A stretch of DNA of 64,000 nt, from contig NZ_JAQAGY010000003.1 of assembly GCF_027533645.1 (NCBI RefSeq), forward strand, positions 434,001 through 498,000. Reading direction: 5' to 3'. How positions within the stretch are numbered: position 1 is the stretch's first letter; each line of letters opens with the position of its first letter. The position numbers and the translations under genes are program-made. The notes beneath the pieces were generated by a model. The model worked only from the letters and a program-made list of their open reading frames with translations. It was not told where the DNA came from and did no database searches. This document shows, piece by piece, positions 37,481 through 47,589 of the stretch. The DNA comes from Paenibacillus caseinilyticus (lineage in GTDB: Bacteria > Bacillota > Bacilli > Paenibacillales > NBRC-103111).

Positions 37481-38995
37481 TTATACCTGATTCCCACCCT
37501 GTAGGGAATGCCTCTCCGCCTGGGAAGCTTCGGTATCGATACACGAGGAAACCGGGAGCCAGATCGTGAAGGAAGTCCCTTCGTCTTTGAGGGTGCGGAC
37601 TTCCACAGATCCGCCGTGCTCATCGATGATCCATTTGGCAATGGATAGCCCGAGACCGGTCCCGGCCTTCTGGCCGCGGGACGGATCCGCACGGTAAAAG
37701 CGTTCGAAAATATGGGGGACCTCCTTCTTGTCCATCCCCATTCCCGTATCTTCGATCCGGATCCCCACTTGATGGCCGTGTACCACCGTATCCAGCAGGG
37801 CATAGCCCTCTTCAGTGTATTTGAACGCATTCTCGATAAAGATAAATAACAGCTGCTGCAGATAATCGCCATTCCCTTGGACACAGAGTCCCTGAAGACC
37901 TGCAAAATTCCCTGTTCGAAACTCCGCCGTCCGGGGCAGCAGCTGCGCTTTGCGGGCCACTTCCTCCAGAAGAGGCTTCAGAGCCACTTCCGTCTTTTCC
38001 ATCTGGAAACCGGCATCGGCTCTTGCGAGCGAGAGCAAGTCATTCACGAGACGGGACATCCGCTGCGCTTCGCCCGAAATATCCTGTATGGCCTCCATCG
38101 AAATCTCCAGCTGCATGGCTCCTGGGGCCTGCGCACCCTCCCGGACGCCGTTCCACATTTTCTGAAGGAGATCGACATTGCCGCGGATCGTCGTCAGCGG
38201 AGTCCGCAGCTCGTGAGAAGCGTCGGAGACAAACCGGCGCTGGGCACCGTAAGCCTCTTCCATCTCCGTATAAGCCGCTTGCAGCCGCTCCAGCATGCCG
38301 TTAATCGTCCGCGTGAGCTCGCCGATCTCATCGTTCGGTCCGAAGTACTCGATCCGCTTGTCGAGATCGATCCCCTTCTCGATCCGGTTCGTCGCCATGA
38401 TAACCTGCTCGATCGGACGCAGCGCCTTGCGGGCCAGGAACCAGCCGACGGAAGCGGCGAGCAGGATGGACAATAGAGCCGTGACCGTCAGAATCAATCG
38501 AAGCATGGCGAGCAGCCGCTCGATATCATCGATCTCATACACCGCCTGCATGATGCCGATCACGGGCTCGCCGGGCAGGGCCAGTCCGCTGACAGTAACC
38601 GGGGTGGAGTACATCAGGAAGTGAACGTTGTTCATTTGAATTTTGCCGAACCGGCATTCGTTGTTCACAATGCACTTAATCTCAGTGACCTTGAGCTCAG
38701 GCAGCTCCAGCCCGGTTTCCGCCAAGCTGGGAGAGAGCGTTTTGCCCCCGTCTTCCAGACTGACCACCTGAAAATATAAATTATTATAGCGAAGCTGGTC
38801 GCGTACATTTAGTTTGAAGGAATAGCCGTCATATTGGATCCGGGTTCGGAGCACATCTGCCGTCCGCTGCAGATCCGGCTTCAGGGAACTGAAGTAATAG
38901 TAGTAAAGGAAGAAGTAAAGCCCTACTCCCAGCAGCAGAAGTGTAGCCGACAATATCGCCGTGTACCACAGGGTAAGGCGAAGACGGATGGACAT
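37481..38995 (-). CDS. Sensor histidine kinase
   Basis: A 504-residue membrane kinase: membrane segments at about 8-35 and 165-187, an extracytoplasmic domain between them, HAMP linker (about 185-240), phospho-acceptor His261 in SHELRTPL, and a C-terminal ATPase domain with NAFKYT, DTGMGM and GTGLGLSI. The sensor domain has two cysteines (Cys108 and Cys114), which could form a disulfide. It starts one base after the response regulator stop, so the two are coupled. The neighbouring htrA gene makes a CssS-like envelope-stress role plausible, but this is inference. Confidence 0.9.
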   Translation of the reverse strand: MSIRLRLTLWYTAILSATLLLLGVGLYFFLYYYYFSSLKPDLQRTADVLRTRIQYDGYSFKLNVRDQLRYNNLYFQVVSLEDGGKTLSPSLAETGLELPELKVTEIKCIVNNECRFGKIQMNNVHFLMYSTPVTVSGLALPGEPVIGIMQAVYEIDDIERLLAMLRLILTVTALLSILLAASVGWFLARKALRPIEQVIMATNRIEKGIDLDKRIEYFGPNDEIGELTRTINGMLERLQAAYTEMEEAYGAQRRFVSDASHELRTPLTTIRGNVDLLQKMWNGVREGAQAPGAMQLEISMEAIQDISGEAQRMSRLVNDLLSLARADAGFQMEKTEVALKPLLEEVARKAQLLPRTAEFRTGNFAGLQGLCVQGNGDYLQQLLFIFIENAFKYTEEGYALLDTVVHGHQVGIRIEDTGMGMDKKEVPHIFERFYRADPSRGQKAGTGLGLSIAKWIIDEHGGSVEVRTLKDEGTSFTIWLPVSSCIDTEASQAERHSLQGGNQV

Positions 38996-38996
38996 C

Positions 38997-39689
38997 TCAG
39001 GCCTCTCCCCTCAGCACATACCCGGCTCCGCGAACCGTCATAATGATACGTTTGTGCCCATGCTCCTCGGTCTTCTGGCGAAGCAGCGCAATATATACCT
39101 CCAGCACATTGGACTCTCCGCTGTAATCGTATCCCCATATTTTCTCCATGATGATATCGCGGGAGAGCACGCGCCGCGGGTTCTGAAGAAACAGATGGAG
39201 CAGGTCGAATTCTTTGGTCGTCAGTTCGATCAGGGTATCGCCCCGGAAGACCTCCCGGGTATCCAGATCCATGAACACGTCGAGATACTGGAGCTTATTG
39301 GCGGCGAGTTCTTCCTTCTCCGATGCCTTGCGGCGCAGCAGCACCCGGACCCGGGCGAGCAGCTCCTCCAGAGCGAACGGTTTGACGAGATAGTCGTCCG
39401 CCCCGAGATCCAGCCCCTTCACCCGGTCCGACACTTCGTCCTTGGCTGTGAGCATCAGCACCGGCACCTTGGACCCTCCCTCCCGGATCCGCCGCACCAC
39501 TTCCCAGCCGTCGAGCTGGGGCATCATGACATCGAGCACGACTGCATCCGGTTCATTCTCAAGAATTTGCTTGAGCCCATCCATGCCATGGTTGGCCGTG
39601 AGCACCGTATAGCCTTCGAAGGCCAGGGAACGGCGCAGCATGGAAGTGATTTTTTCGTCATCGTCGATGACCAGTATTTTCTCTCTCAT
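38997..39689 (-). CDS. OmpR-family response regulator
   Basis: A 230-residue regulator with a receiver domain (acidic pocket Asp9-Asp11, phospho-acceptor Asp53 in VVLDVMMP, Lys in LVKPFA near 103) and a C-terminal winged-helix DNA-binding domain (LTTKEFDLLHLFLQNPRRVLSR, MTVRGAGYVL). It pairs with the kinase gene downstream. Three tandem 11-bp repeats upstream of htrA at 41504-41536 are the sort of site OmpR-type regulators bind. Confidence 0.92.
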   Translation of the reverse strand: MREKILVIDDDEKITSMLRRSLAFEGYTVLTANHGMDGLKQILENEPDAVVLDVMMPQLDGWEVVRRIREGGSKVPVLMLTAKDEVSDRVKGLDLGADDYLVKPFALEELLARVRVLLRRKASEKEELAANKLQYLDVFMDLDTREVFRGDTLIELTTKEFDLLHLFLQNPRRVLSRDIIMEKIWGYDYSGESNVLEVYIALLRQKTEEHGHKRIIMTVRGAGYVLRGEA

Positions 39690-39717
39690 CCGAATGGTTA
39701 CACCTGCCTCTTCCCTT

Positions 39718-39747
39718 ATTGTACCAACAATCTTTGCCTCAATACAA
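39718..39747 (-). promoter_or_regulatory. Promoter of the two-component system genes
   Basis: On the minus strand TTGTAT (39747-39742) and TACAAT (39723-39718) are 18 bp apart, downstream of the htrA terminator and about 30 bases before the regulator start. Confidence 0.5.
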
Positions 39748-39787
39748 AAAAGAAGCAGAGCACTTGCCTTACTCCGCTCCGCTTCTT
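39745..39787 (-). terminator. Intrinsic terminator of htrA
   Basis: On the minus strand AAGAAGCGGAGC pairs with GCTCTGCTTCTT (one G-U), followed by TTTTTTG. It separates htrA from the two-component genes. Confidence 0.75.
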
Positions 39788-39810
39788 AGTATGGGCTTCT
39801 CCGTTACGGT

Positions 39811-41394
39811 TTACTGCTGCTTCTTCTGCCCTTCGAGAAGCACGTTTCGGTCACCGATCGTCACTTCCACCGGCACCTTCTTGCCTTCGCGCATCACACC
39901 GAGCGTCGCCTTGTCGCCGACTTTCAGCTTTTTGATCGCTTCCTGCGTTTCTTTCGTATTCTTAACTTTCGTTCCGTTGACATCGACAATGACGTCATAA
40001 GGACGAATGCCGGCTTGGAATGCAGGGCTTCTGCGCTCTACCTGGGTAACGATCGAGCCTTCGGTATTCTCCAGTCTCAGTTCGGACACCCAGTCCTTGT
40101 CGATCTCGTCAAGCGCTACGCCGATATAAGGAATCGGTTCTTTGGGAATCTCCACATTGTTCTTCAGGTTATCGAGCACCGACGAAATCGTGCTTGTCGG
40201 AATCGCGAAGCCGATCCCCTGCGCCTGGGCGCTGACGGCCGTATTGATCCCGATGACCTCGCCGTTCATGTTCAGCAGCGGACCGCCGGAGTTTCCGGGG
40301 TTGATCGAGGCGTCAGTCTGCAGAAGATGCTTGTAATGCCGCGTGCCGCTGCTGTCCGGAATGTCGATCGGACGTTCCTTGGCACTGAGGACGCCTACAG
40401 TCACCGTGTGGTCGAATCCGTAAGGATTGCCGATCGCCACTACCCAGTCCCCTTCATTCACCGAATCCGCACTGCCGATCGGCAGCGTCGGGAAGTCTGT
40501 ATCCCCTTCGATCTTCAGGGCCGCAAGGTCGAGATCATAGCTGTTGCCGAGCAGCTTCGCCTTGTAAGGCTCATCTCTGCCTTTGACATATACGTTGATT
40601 TCATCCGCACCGTCGATCACGTGCTCGTTGGTGAGAATATAGCCGGACTTTTCGAAGATAAACCCAGTTCCCATGCCGCCCGGCTGCAGTTGGCCGGAGC
40701 TGCCGTCTTGGCCGTTCGGCCGCTGCGGTACCGCCTCGTCTCCGAAGAATTGGCGGAAGAATGGATCGTTAAAGAGCGAATTGCCTCCTTGGCCGCTGGT
40801 TGCCTTCGGCTTGACGAGCGTTTCGATCTTCACTACGGCAGGCCCGGATTGCTGTACGATGGACGAGATGTTGTCGGGACGCACAACGCCGCCAAGTGCG
40901 GTGGGTACTACCCCACCGTTGTTCGCCGGCGAAGCAATGGAAGCTGTGCCGGATCCGCTGCCTGCCATAACTCCCTGCGTTCCAGTGAACAGGTTCATCT
41001 TGTCGGACGCCACCATCAGGGAGCCCACCACGACTACGCCTGCCATAAAAGCGGCGAAGATACTCCGGAAGCCGGCGGCTTTCTTCTGCGGCTGGCCTAC
41101 CTGCCAATTTCCCATCGGCCGGTCCGAACCTCCCGGTTCATCCCCCTGTCCGAAAGCATAGGACCGCAGCGGCTTCGGCGGAGTCACCTCAACAGGAGCA
41201 CTGCCATTGCTGTCGCTGGAGACCGTGCTGCTCTCGGCCGGCTTATACGGGCCATAAGAGAAATAATGCGATGCCCGCTCTTCACTCGCCGCCTCTTCTC
41301 CCGGACCTTGGCCGGTATCTTCCCTGTTATGTTTCGAATCCTCCTGCTCAGGACGGAACCGGTTATGGAAAGGATTGCGTTCATTGTTATCCAT
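39811..41394 (-). CDS. htrA: HtrA/DegP-like membrane-anchored serine protease
   Basis: A 527-residue protease/chaperone of the cell envelope. A long, charged, low-complexity cytoplasmic N-terminus (about residues 1-108) is followed by one membrane segment (110-129), a trypsin-like domain with His258 (TNEHVID), Asp289 (YDLDLAAL) and Ser369 (NPGNSGGP), and one C-terminal PDZ domain (about 420-515). Such proteins degrade misfolded exported proteins. ATG 41394 follows GGAGG. Two 12-bp direct repeats (CGATTTCTGTTT on the plus strand) lie in the leader at 41411-41434. Confidence 0.92.
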   Translation of the reverse strand: MDNNERNPFHNRFRPEQEDSKHNREDTGQGPGEEAASEERASHYFSYGPYKPAESSTVSSDSNGSAPVEVTPPKPLRSYAFGQGDEPGGSDRPMGNWQVGQPQKKAAGFRSIFAAFMAGVVVVGSLMVASDKMNLFTGTQGVMAGSGSGTASIASPANNGGVVPTALGGVVRPDNISSIVQQSGPAVVKIETLVKPKATSGQGGNSLFNDPFFRQFFGDEAVPQRPNGQDGSSGQLQPGGMGTGFIFEKSGYILTNEHVIDGADEINVYVKGRDEPYKAKLLGNSYDLDLAALKIEGDTDFPTLPIGSADSVNEGDWVVAIGNPYGFDHTVTVGVLSAKERPIDIPDSSGTRHYKHLLQTDASINPGNSGGPLLNMNGEVIGINTAVSAQAQGIGFAIPTSTISSVLDNLKNNVEIPKEPIPYIGVALDEIDKDWVSELRLENTEGSIVTQVERRSPAFQAGIRPYDVIVDVNGTKVKNTKETQEAIKKLKVGDKATLGVMREGKKVPVEVTIGDRNVLLEGQKKQQ

Positions 41395-41503
41395 AGGTCA
41401 AGCCTCCATTCGATTTCTGTTTCGATTTCTGTTTCGATCTCTTGAATTAAGTGTTATAAGAGTGCGTTCTCTTGCGTTCTTGTTATGTTCTTATATTGCA
41501 CTC

Positions 41504-41536
41504 TTAACCTTAAGGAAACCTTAAAGAAACCTAAAA
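41504..41536 (-). promoter_or_regulatory. Three tandem 11-bp repeats upstream of htrA, likely response-regulator site
   Basis: On the minus strand TTTTAGGTTTC, TTTAAGGTTTC and CTTAAGGTTAA follow each other with exact 11-bp period, as expected for head-to-tail binding of an OmpR-type dimer. A -10-like TATAAG lies at 41495-41490, and the -35 region falls inside the repeats, which fits an activated promoter. A 9-bp inverted repeat TAAGAGTGC/GCACTCTTA (41457-41465 and 41498-41506) surrounds the -10. Nothing else is seen in 41537-41690. Confidence 0.6.
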
Positions 41537-41690
41537 TGGAGGTAAAATAGAGAAGGGCGCCCTACCCTGCTTGACACTATGGAACGGAGGAGAAAAGCAC
41601 TTCCTAACTTGCACTGCATCCCTGCATTAGATGAAGGAATCCGTTCTTCAGACTTCACACCCCCGGCCCGGTACGGCCACGCCATCTCTC

Positions 41691-42104
41691 TTAACCGGGA
41701 AAGGAAGCCTCCACCTTCCGCAGCAGCGCTTCGGCTTGGGATACCCACTTCGGTTCGACTGCTGCGTCCTTGTCTACCGGCTCCTGGAACTGGTCGATGA
41801 GAGCGCCGAATGTCATTCCTTTGGCCTCCGGATCCAAGCCTTCATTATATAGATGTTTGAGCACGAACGGCTGGCCGAGCCGGATGACCGCATCGGTCGC
41901 GTCCGTATCGCCGTCAAGCACGCCATGGGTCACCTGGAACGGAATGCGCAGCCACACCTTTTGCCCTTCCTCCAGGGAGCGGTCAAAACTGCCGTGCTCA
42001 TAGTCCCAATTGCCACCGAGTGTAAACTGATTTTCGTGCAGACAGCTGCGCACCTGCTCGAACGCCTCTTCGCGGTTCACCAGCGAGGAATTCAACGGGA
42101 TCAT
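41691..42104 (-). CDS. yugN: YugN-like family protein
   Basis: A 137-residue soluble protein of the Bacillales YugN family (MIPLNSSL start, GGNWDYEHGSFDR near residue 31, IPFQVTHGVLDGD near 54). No function is established. ATG 42104 follows AAAGGAG. It is a single-gene unit. Confidence 0.75.
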   Translation of the reverse strand: MIPLNSSLVNREEAFEQVRSCLHENQFTLGGNWDYEHGSFDRSLEEGQKVWLRIPFQVTHGVLDGDTDATDAVIRLGQPFVLKHLYNEGLDPEAKGMTFGALIDQFQEPVDKDAAVEPKWVSQAEALLRKVEASFPG

Positions 42105-42256
42105 TCAGGGTCATCTCCTTTGGTAACGGATCGTATGAATACCGATCTCCTTAGATATCCTATAGAATGAACGCCGCAGTTAAAAATTATCCCCAATCCT
42201 TCCAATGAGCGCGAAACCTCCCATGTTTTTTCGGGTTTTCAATCACCCTGTTCTTA

Positions 42257-42310
42257 TGTGATGAAATCTCACGTATCTCGTTGACATAAATTCCACGGAA
42301 ACCGTATAAT
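42257..42310 (+). promoter_or_regulatory. amt promoter with GlnR/TnrA-type box
   Basis: TTGACA (42281-42286) and TATAAT (42305-42310) are 18 bp apart. TGTGA-N7-TCACG (42257-42273) matches the GlnR/TnrA consensus TGTNA-N7-TNACA except for the last base and ends 7 bp before the -35. Together with the glnA box this suggests nitrogen control. Confidence 0.7.
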
Positions 42311-42358
42311 GAAGGGCAGAACTCTTCTATATTGTACGGATCAGGAGGGATTGGCCTC

Positions 42359-43648
42359 ATGGATTTGGCTACATTAGCCAGCGGGCTTGACACGATCTGG
42401 GTTGTCCTCACCGCAGCCATGATATTACTCATGGAAGGCGGCTTCGCCTTACTCGAAGCAGGCTTCGTCAGACAAAAGAACGCGGTCAGCATCATTATGA
42501 AGGTCTTTGTTGACATCGCTTTCGGCGCATTGATCTTCTACTTCTTCGGATTCGCCATTATGTACGGGAAGGATCTTGGCGGCTTGATCGGCACCAGCGG
42601 CTTCATGCTCGGAGGCGACCTTGCCCACATCAACCTGACCATCTCACACGAAACCTACTGGCTGTTCCAATCCGCATTCGTCATAGCCGTCATCTCCATC
42701 GTATCGGGCGCGGTAGCCGAGCGGATCAACTTCCATGCCTACATCCTGTTCACGATCGCCATGACTGGACTCATCTACCCGATTGCCGGGCACTGGGTAT
42801 GGAGCATCGGAGGCTGGCTGGGAGCGCTGGGCATGATTGATTTTGCCGGCTCTGCCGTCATTCATGCGCTTGGAGGCTTCGCCGCCCTCGCCGCAGCCAT
42901 CATCATCGGTCCCCGGATCGGCAAATTCTCCGAGAACGGAACCGCGAACATCGTCCCTCCGTCGAACCTCCCGCTCGCTTCCGTCGGCGCCTTCATCCTC
43001 TGGTTCGGTTGGTTCGGATTCAACTCGGGCAGCACGCTCAGCGCGACCAACGGCTCGATCGGCCATATCGCCATTACCACCATGCTCGCCGCTTCGGCCG
43101 GCGGAGCAACCTGCATCCTCTTCACCATGATGCGGTACCGCAAAGCCGACCCCCCGATGGTCATCAACGGCTCTCTGGCCGGTCTGGTCGGAATTACAGC
43201 TGGATGCGCTTTTGTCAGCGACGGAGCGGCTATCCTGATCGGAGCCGTGTGCGGGATAGCCATGGTCTTCGCAACAGAATATCTCGAGTCCAAACGCATC
43301 GACGATCCGGTCGGCGCATTCGCCGTCCATGGGATCAGCGGAAGTATCGGCACGCTGGCTGTAGGCTTGTTCGCCAAGCCTGAGCTGATCCAAGGAGTGG
43401 GCAAAGGGTATACGGGCTTGTTCTACGGGGGCGGGTTCAACCTGCTCGGCGTACAGGCACTGGGACTAGCCGTCATCGCCGTCTGGGGCTTCGCCACCGC
43501 ATGGGTGGTGTTCAAGCTCATCGGTCTTCTCGTCCCGGTCCGCGTATCCAGAGACGAGGAACTCGTCGGCCTGGATGTGGGCATCCACGGGGTGCCGGCT
43601 TACAGCCAGGACACGGACTTCATTGAACTCGGACAGCTCAAGAAATAA
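42359..43648 (+). CDS. amt: Ammonium transporter
   Basis: A 429-residue Amt channel protein with eleven predicted membrane segments. Seen: MEGGFALLEAGFVR near residue 25, YPIAGHWVWSIGGWL near 142, the twin-histidine region with AVIHALGGFAALAAA near 165 and FAVHGISGSIGT near 320, and GWFGFNSGS. ATG 42359 follows TCAGGAGGG; the frame is open nine codons earlier. No glnK gene is adjacent. Confidence 0.93.
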   Translation: MDLATLASGLDTIWVVLTAAMILLMEGGFALLEAGFVRQKNAVSIIMKVFVDIAFGALIFYFFGFAIMYGKDLGGLIGTSGFMLGGDLAHINLTISHETYWLFQSAFVIAVISIVSGAVAERINFHAYILFTIAMTGLIYPIAGHWVWSIGGWLGALGMIDFAGSAVIHALGGFAALAAAIIIGPRIGKFSENGTANIVPPSNLPLASVGAFILWFGWFGFNSGSTLSATNGSIGHIAITTMLAASAGGATCILFTMMRYRKADPPMVINGSLAGLVGITAGCAFVSDGAAILIGAVCGIAMVFATEYLESKRIDDPVGAFAVHGISGSIGTLAVGLFAKPELIQGVGKGYTGLFYGGGFNLLGVQALGLAVIAVWGFATAWVVFKLIGLLVPVRVSRDEELVGLDVGIHGVPAYSQDTDFIELGQLKK

Positions 43649-43659
43649 AATAACATAAC

Positions 43660-43692
43660 AAACACCGGTCCCTGGCTAGGGACCGGTGTTTT
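43660..43692 (+). terminator. Intrinsic terminator of amt
   Basis: AACACCGGTCCC-TGGCTA-GGGACCGGTGTT is a 12-bp perfect stem followed by TTGC; the stem could also end transcripts from the opposite strand. Confidence 0.8.
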
Positions 43693-43703
43693 GCTGTCTA
43701 CCG

Positions 43704-44081
43704 TTAGGAATTCAATTCTCTTTCCAGTTCTTCCGTGATCGTAATCGTATCCGCCGGATTGCCATTCAAAATGGTACGGGCATTCTCGATCTCCATGCGC
43801 AAGGCCCGGATTTGTTCCATAGGGCGCTTTACATAATGGATGTATTCGACCGCCAAATGATGGTCCGGCCTTTTCCCTGTAAACATACGTCTCAAAGCTG
43901 ACATGTTTTGATAGCTTCTTTCTTCCATCATCCGCTTTTTCTCGTATCGTTCGATTACCTGTTCGATTTCTGAGATTTGTTCTTCTTTCCGGGCAATGTA
44001 AGCCTCCAGAAATGGATAAACTTCGGCTGCTTTCCGCTCCTTCACACGCATCGGGCTCCCTGCTAACAAAGCATTTAGCAT
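43704..44081 (-). CDS. Hypothetical coiled-coil protein
   Basis: A 125-residue soluble protein, almost all helical and charged (KEEQISEIEQVIERYEKKRMMEER in the middle), with heptad-like spacing that suggests a coiled coil. I recognise no family. ATG 44081 follows GATAGGTGATAG. It stands alone between the amt and 3D-protein terminators. Confidence 0.65.
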   Translation of the reverse strand: MLNALLAGSPMRVKERKAAEVYPFLEAYIARKEEQISEIEQVIERYEKKRMMEERSYQNMSALRRMFTGKRPDHHLAVEYIHYVKRPMEQIRALRMEIENARTILNGNPADTITITEELERELNS

Positions 44082-44212
44082 GATCTATCACCTATCCCAT
44101 AATGTTAACAATAATCACTGTAACCTTATTTTACACCAAAACAATAGCTTTGGAAACCAACAATTTTGTTCGGTTTTTCCCCTTTCCCCGCATTCAAGCT
44201 GTCACCAAGCCG

Positions 44213-44247
44213 CATAAAAGCCCTAAGGAATCTTGTCCTTAGGGCTT
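44213..44247 (-). terminator. Intrinsic terminator of the 3D-domain protein gene
   Basis: On the minus strand AAGCCCTAAGGA-CAAGAT-TCCTTAGGGCTT is a 12-bp perfect stem followed by TTATG. Confidence 0.75.
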
Positions 44248-44333
44248 GCTATTCCCCATCCGCTCACTGATTGTTCGGGAAATGCCTATCTTGTTTTACC
44301 TTGAAAGTTGGGTTTGAGGTTGGAAGCCGCTGA

Positions 44334-45023
44334 TCAAAACAGCAGTTCGGTCTTCAGGGTGTTCCACAGCACTTCGTTGAGCTTGCCTGAGCCCTCCTTG
44401 ACCACGAATACATTCAGGGTTCTCTTGCCCCACTCCCTGTATACCTGATCCTTGGTCTCAAAGTACAAATCGATCCGTCGGCCTTTAATCGCCCCTCCGG
44501 TATCCGCTACAACTCCGTAGCCGTACCCCGGAATATAAAGTACGGTTCCAATCGGAAATACGGCAGGATCGGCGGCAATGGTCGAGAAAGCCCCAACGTC
44601 CCGTGTCACCCTCAATCCGGAGTAGGTAACTCCGTATTCGGGATGTCCGGGATTTTTGCCGGTGGATTCGATCCCCGCGTAGTAGCCGGTGGCCGTCACT
44701 TCCACCGCCTTGAACTGCTTCAGATCTTGGCCTCTGTGAGGAAACAGCTTATAGCTCGTCCGCCGTGCTTTTTCACCTGCGGCACCCGCAGCGCCAGAAA
44801 CCGGCTTTGCTTCGGGTTCGTCTTTGGCGGATCCAGGCCGGGTGACGTCCTGTACATCGCCTTGTACATGCGGGACAACCCCCATGACCGTTACGGACGG
44901 CTCCCGTGCCCCTTGGGAACGATCCTTCACGAATGGCGGTTCTTGTTCAAACCACATCCATACGGACAGCATCATCGCAATGCAACAGATCCATAAGACA
45001 TGGTTTGCGGTTTTCGATAACAT
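44334..45023 (-). CDS. 3D-domain (lytic-transglycosylase-like) envelope protein
   Basis: A 229-residue protein with an N-terminal membrane anchor or signal (about residues 5-24) and a C-terminal 3D domain. The three-aspartate block appears as [21 protein letters not shown] near residue 170, with YTATGYYAG-like VTATGYYAG near 110. Related proteins (YuiC, YabE, YorM ends) cleave peptidoglycan. It probably acts on the cell wall. The 45024-45270 leader holds one GC hairpin (GCCCGG/CCGGGC) but no riboswitch I recognise. Confidence 0.8.
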   Translation of the reverse strand: MLSKTANHVLWICCIAMMLSVWMWFEQEPPFVKDRSQGAREPSVTVMGVVPHVQGDVQDVTRPGSAKDEPEAKPVSGAAGAAGEKARRTSYKLFPHRGQDLKQFKAVEVTATGYYAGIESTGKNPGHPEYGVTYSGLRVTRDVGAFSTIAADPAVFPIGTVLYIPGYGYGVVADTGGAIKGRRIDLYFETKDQVYREWGKRTLNVFVVKEGSGKLNEVLWNTLKTELLF

Positions 45024-45270
45024 AAGTTTGTTTTAAACCTCCCCTTACTTAAGAGGCTATCCACTGGAAGCCCCTGCTATACATCCAATCATGGAAGCCT
45101 TTGTCAGCGCCCGGCATCTACCGGGCATTCTTCCTCGCTCCGCAAGAAAGTGTCCTCACCTTACAAAAGATGTTATATCCGGCACGGGAGAGACTTTTAT
45201 CTAAATACCCAACCGCGGAAGAGAAGAAACAAAGCAAGAAACTTGCTTCATCCGTCTCTTAGTCACCAAA

Positions 45271-45323
45271 CAAAAAAAGCCGTCCGTCCCGGCACTCCTT
45301 CGAGTAACCGGGCCAGACGGCTT
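45271..45323 (-). terminator. Intrinsic terminator of thrS
   Basis: On the minus strand AAGCCGTCTGGCCCGG and CCGGGACGGACGGCTT form a long stem followed by TTTTTG. Confidence 0.85.
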
Positions 45324-45335
45324 CGCCGTTAGCGT

Positions 45336-47276
45336 TTATTGAATTTTTTTGCTGCGGATATCTTCGAGAATCAGTGCTGCTACGTCATCGAGACTTTGAG
45401 CACCAAGGTCTCCCTGACCGCGGCGGCGCACGGACGCGCCTCCGGACTGTACCTCATTCTCCCCTACGACGAGCATGTAAGGAATCTTCTCCAGCTGTGC
45501 CTCACGAATCTTGTAGCCCAGCTTTTCGTTGCGAAGATCCGCTTCTACGCGAATGCCCGCCTTCTGCAGCTTCGCTTCCACTTCCTTGGCATACGCTTCG
45601 AAGTTCCCGGACACCGGCAGCACTTTGGCTTGTACCGGACATAACCAGGTCGGCAGGGCCCCTGCAAAGTTCTCCAGGAGGAACGCCGTCATCCGCTCCA
45701 TCGTCGAAATAATGCCGCGATGGATAACCACAGGCCGGTGCTTCTGCCCGTCCGCTCCCACATACTCCAATTGGAAGCGCTCCGGCAGGAGGAAGTCCAG
45801 CTGTGCGGTCGACAGCGTCTCTTCTTTCTTTAGCGCGGTCTTGATCTGCACGTCGAGTTTCGGGCCGTAGAACGCCGCTTCTCCCTCCGCCTCAAAGTAG
45901 GGGAGCCCAAGCTCTTCCACGACTTCCTTCAGCATACGCTGGGACATTTCCCACATCTCGTCGTTCTGGAAATACTTCTCCGTATCCTTCGGATCCCGGT
46001 AAGATAGACGGAACCGGTAATCGGTGATGCCGAAGTCCGCATAAACCTCGCGGATTAGGTTCACGACGCGGGCGAACTCTTCCTTGATCTGATCGGGACG
46101 GCAGAAGATGTGGGCATCGTTAAGCGTCATCGCGCGTACGCGGTGAAGGCCGGTCAGGGCTCCTGACATCTCATAGCGGTGCATCGTGCCGAGCTCGGCG
46201 ATCCGAACCGGAAGATCGCGGTAGCTGCGCATATCGCTCTTGTACACCATCATATGATGCGGACAGTTCATCGGCCGGAGGACGAGCTCTTCATTGTCCA
46301 TAACCATCTTCGGGAACATGTCTTCGCTGTAATGCTCCCAGTGGCCGCTCGTCTTGTACAATTCCACATTGGCCAGAACGGGCGTATAGACGTGATTGTA
46401 GCCGAGCCGCTCTTCGAGGTCCACGATGTAGCGTTCGAGAGTCTGGCGCACTTTGGCTCCATGAGGCAGCCAAATCGGCAGCCCTTGCCCTACTTCGTTC
46501 GAGAAGGTGAACATCTTGAGCTCGCGGCCGAGCTTGCGGTGGTCGCGCTTCTTCGCTTCTTCGAGCAAGTGCAGATGCTCTTCAAGCTCGGACTTCTTCG
46601 CGAACGCCGTGCCGTAGATCCGCTGCAGCATCTTGTTCTTGGAGTCGCCGCGCCAGTAGGCGCCGGCCACGCTGAGCAGCTTGAATGCTTTGATCCGTCC
46701 GGTGGAAGGCAGGTGAGGTCCCCGGCAGAGATCGAAGAACTCGCCCTGGTCGTAGATCGTCAGCTCCGCCTCTTCAGGCAGGTCGCGGATAAGCTCCAGC
46801 TTCAGAGGATCTTCGAGTTCGGTGAAGATCCGGATCGCTTCCTCACGGGAGACGACCCTGCGGGCAATCGGAAGGTTCTCGCCGGCAATCCGCTCCATCT
46901 CTTTCTCGATCTTCACCAAATCTTCCGGCGTCAGCGAATTCTCCATATCGATATCATAATAGAAACCGTCCTCGATCACCGGCCCGATCCCCAGCTTCAC
47001 CGTCTTTTCCCCGTAAATTCTTTTGATCGCTTGAGCCATCAGATGGGCGGTGCTGTGACGGTAAACCCCAAGGCCTTCTTCGCTGTCGAGGGTGATGATG
47101 GCCACCTCGGCATCCTCCTGGAGCTTCGTACTCAAGTCCACCAGTTTGCCGTTGACTTTGCCGACCACCGCGTTCTTCTTGAGGCCCGAAGAGATCGAAC
47201 CTGCCACCTCATCTACTGTCGTACCTTCTGCATATTCGCGCACTGCGCCGTCAGGAAACGTTACTTTGATTGCCAT
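45336..47276 (-). CDS. thrS: Threonyl-tRNA synthetase
   Basis: A 646-residue class II synthetase with TGS domain (about 1-62), editing domain with [10 protein letters not shown] near 77 and the second zinc-like block [10 protein letters not shown] near 185, and a catalytic core with [13 protein letters not shown] near 335 and anticodon-binding C-terminus. ATG 47276 is chosen since the family starts [10 protein letters not shown] and GGAGG lies upstream. Expression is under T-box control, and the gene sits next to ytxC as in Bacillus. Confidence 0.95.
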   Translation of the reverse strand: MAIKVTFPDGAVREYAEGTTVDEVAGSISSGLKKNAVVGKVNGKLVDLSTKLQEDAEVAIITLDSEEGLGVYRHSTAHLMAQAIKRIYGEKTVKLGIGPVIEDGFYYDIDMENSLTPEDLVKIEKEMERIAGENLPIARRVVSREEAIRIFTELEDPLKLELIRDLPEEAELTIYDQGEFFDLCRGPHLPSTGRIKAFKLLSVAGAYWRGDSKNKMLQRIYGTAFAKKSELEEHLHLLEEAKKRDHRKLGRELKMFTFSNEVGQGLPIWLPHGAKVRQTLERYIVDLEERLGYNHVYTPVLANVELYKTSGHWEHYSEDMFPKMVMDNEELVLRPMNCPHHMMVYKSDMRSYRDLPVRIAELGTMHRYEMSGALTGLHRVRAMTLNDAHIFCRPDQIKEEFARVVNLIREVYADFGITDYRFRLSYRDPKDTEKYFQNDEMWEMSQRMLKEVVEELGLPYFEAEGEAAFYGPKLDVQIKTALKKEETLSTAQLDFLLPERFQLEYVGADGQKHRPVVIHRGIISTMERMTAFLLENFAGALPTWLCPVQAKVLPVSGNFEAYAKEVEAKLQKAGIRVEADLRNEKLGYKIREAQLEKIPYMLVVGENEVQSGGASVRRRGQGDLGAQSLDDVAALILEDIRSKKIQ

Positions 47277-47289
47277 GATCCATAATCCT

Positions 47290-47580
47290 CCATATGTGAA
47301 ATATACAAAAAAGCGCATCATCCCAGAAGGGACGAGGCGCTCGGCTCGTGGTTCCACCCTATTTCAATCCGCCGCCATCCTCTCCTGCTTACCGCAGGCA
47401 TGCAGCGAATCCTCAAGACATCCGGTAACGGGAATGACCCGGTGATATTTACTTGGTGAGCCAAAGAGCAGCTCCCGTTCCATATCACGGCTACAAAGGG
47501 GTAAGGATCTGTCGTGGACTGAAGGGGCTTGCAGCCGGGTCCCCTCTCTCTGGGCAGTACTTCAGTTCCTCATGTCTTTG
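47290..47580 (-). promoter_or_regulatory. T-box leader of thrS
   Basis: On the minus strand the T-box core AGGGTGGAACCACG lies at 47360-47347, followed by the terminator stem AGCGCCTCGTCCC/GGGATGATGCGCT (imperfect) and TTTTTTG at 47341-47305. T-box leaders read the charging state of the matching tRNA. An ACC codon lies in a plausible specifier position (ATCACCGGG), but I could not fold the stem I region with certainty. Confidence 0.88.
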
Positions 47581-47589
47581 ATTGTCGCC

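Noticed and set aside
45024-45270. Possible c-di-AMP (ydaO) riboswitch before the 3D-domain gene
   Set aside because: Cell-wall genes often have one, but none of the conserved ydaO blocks are present.
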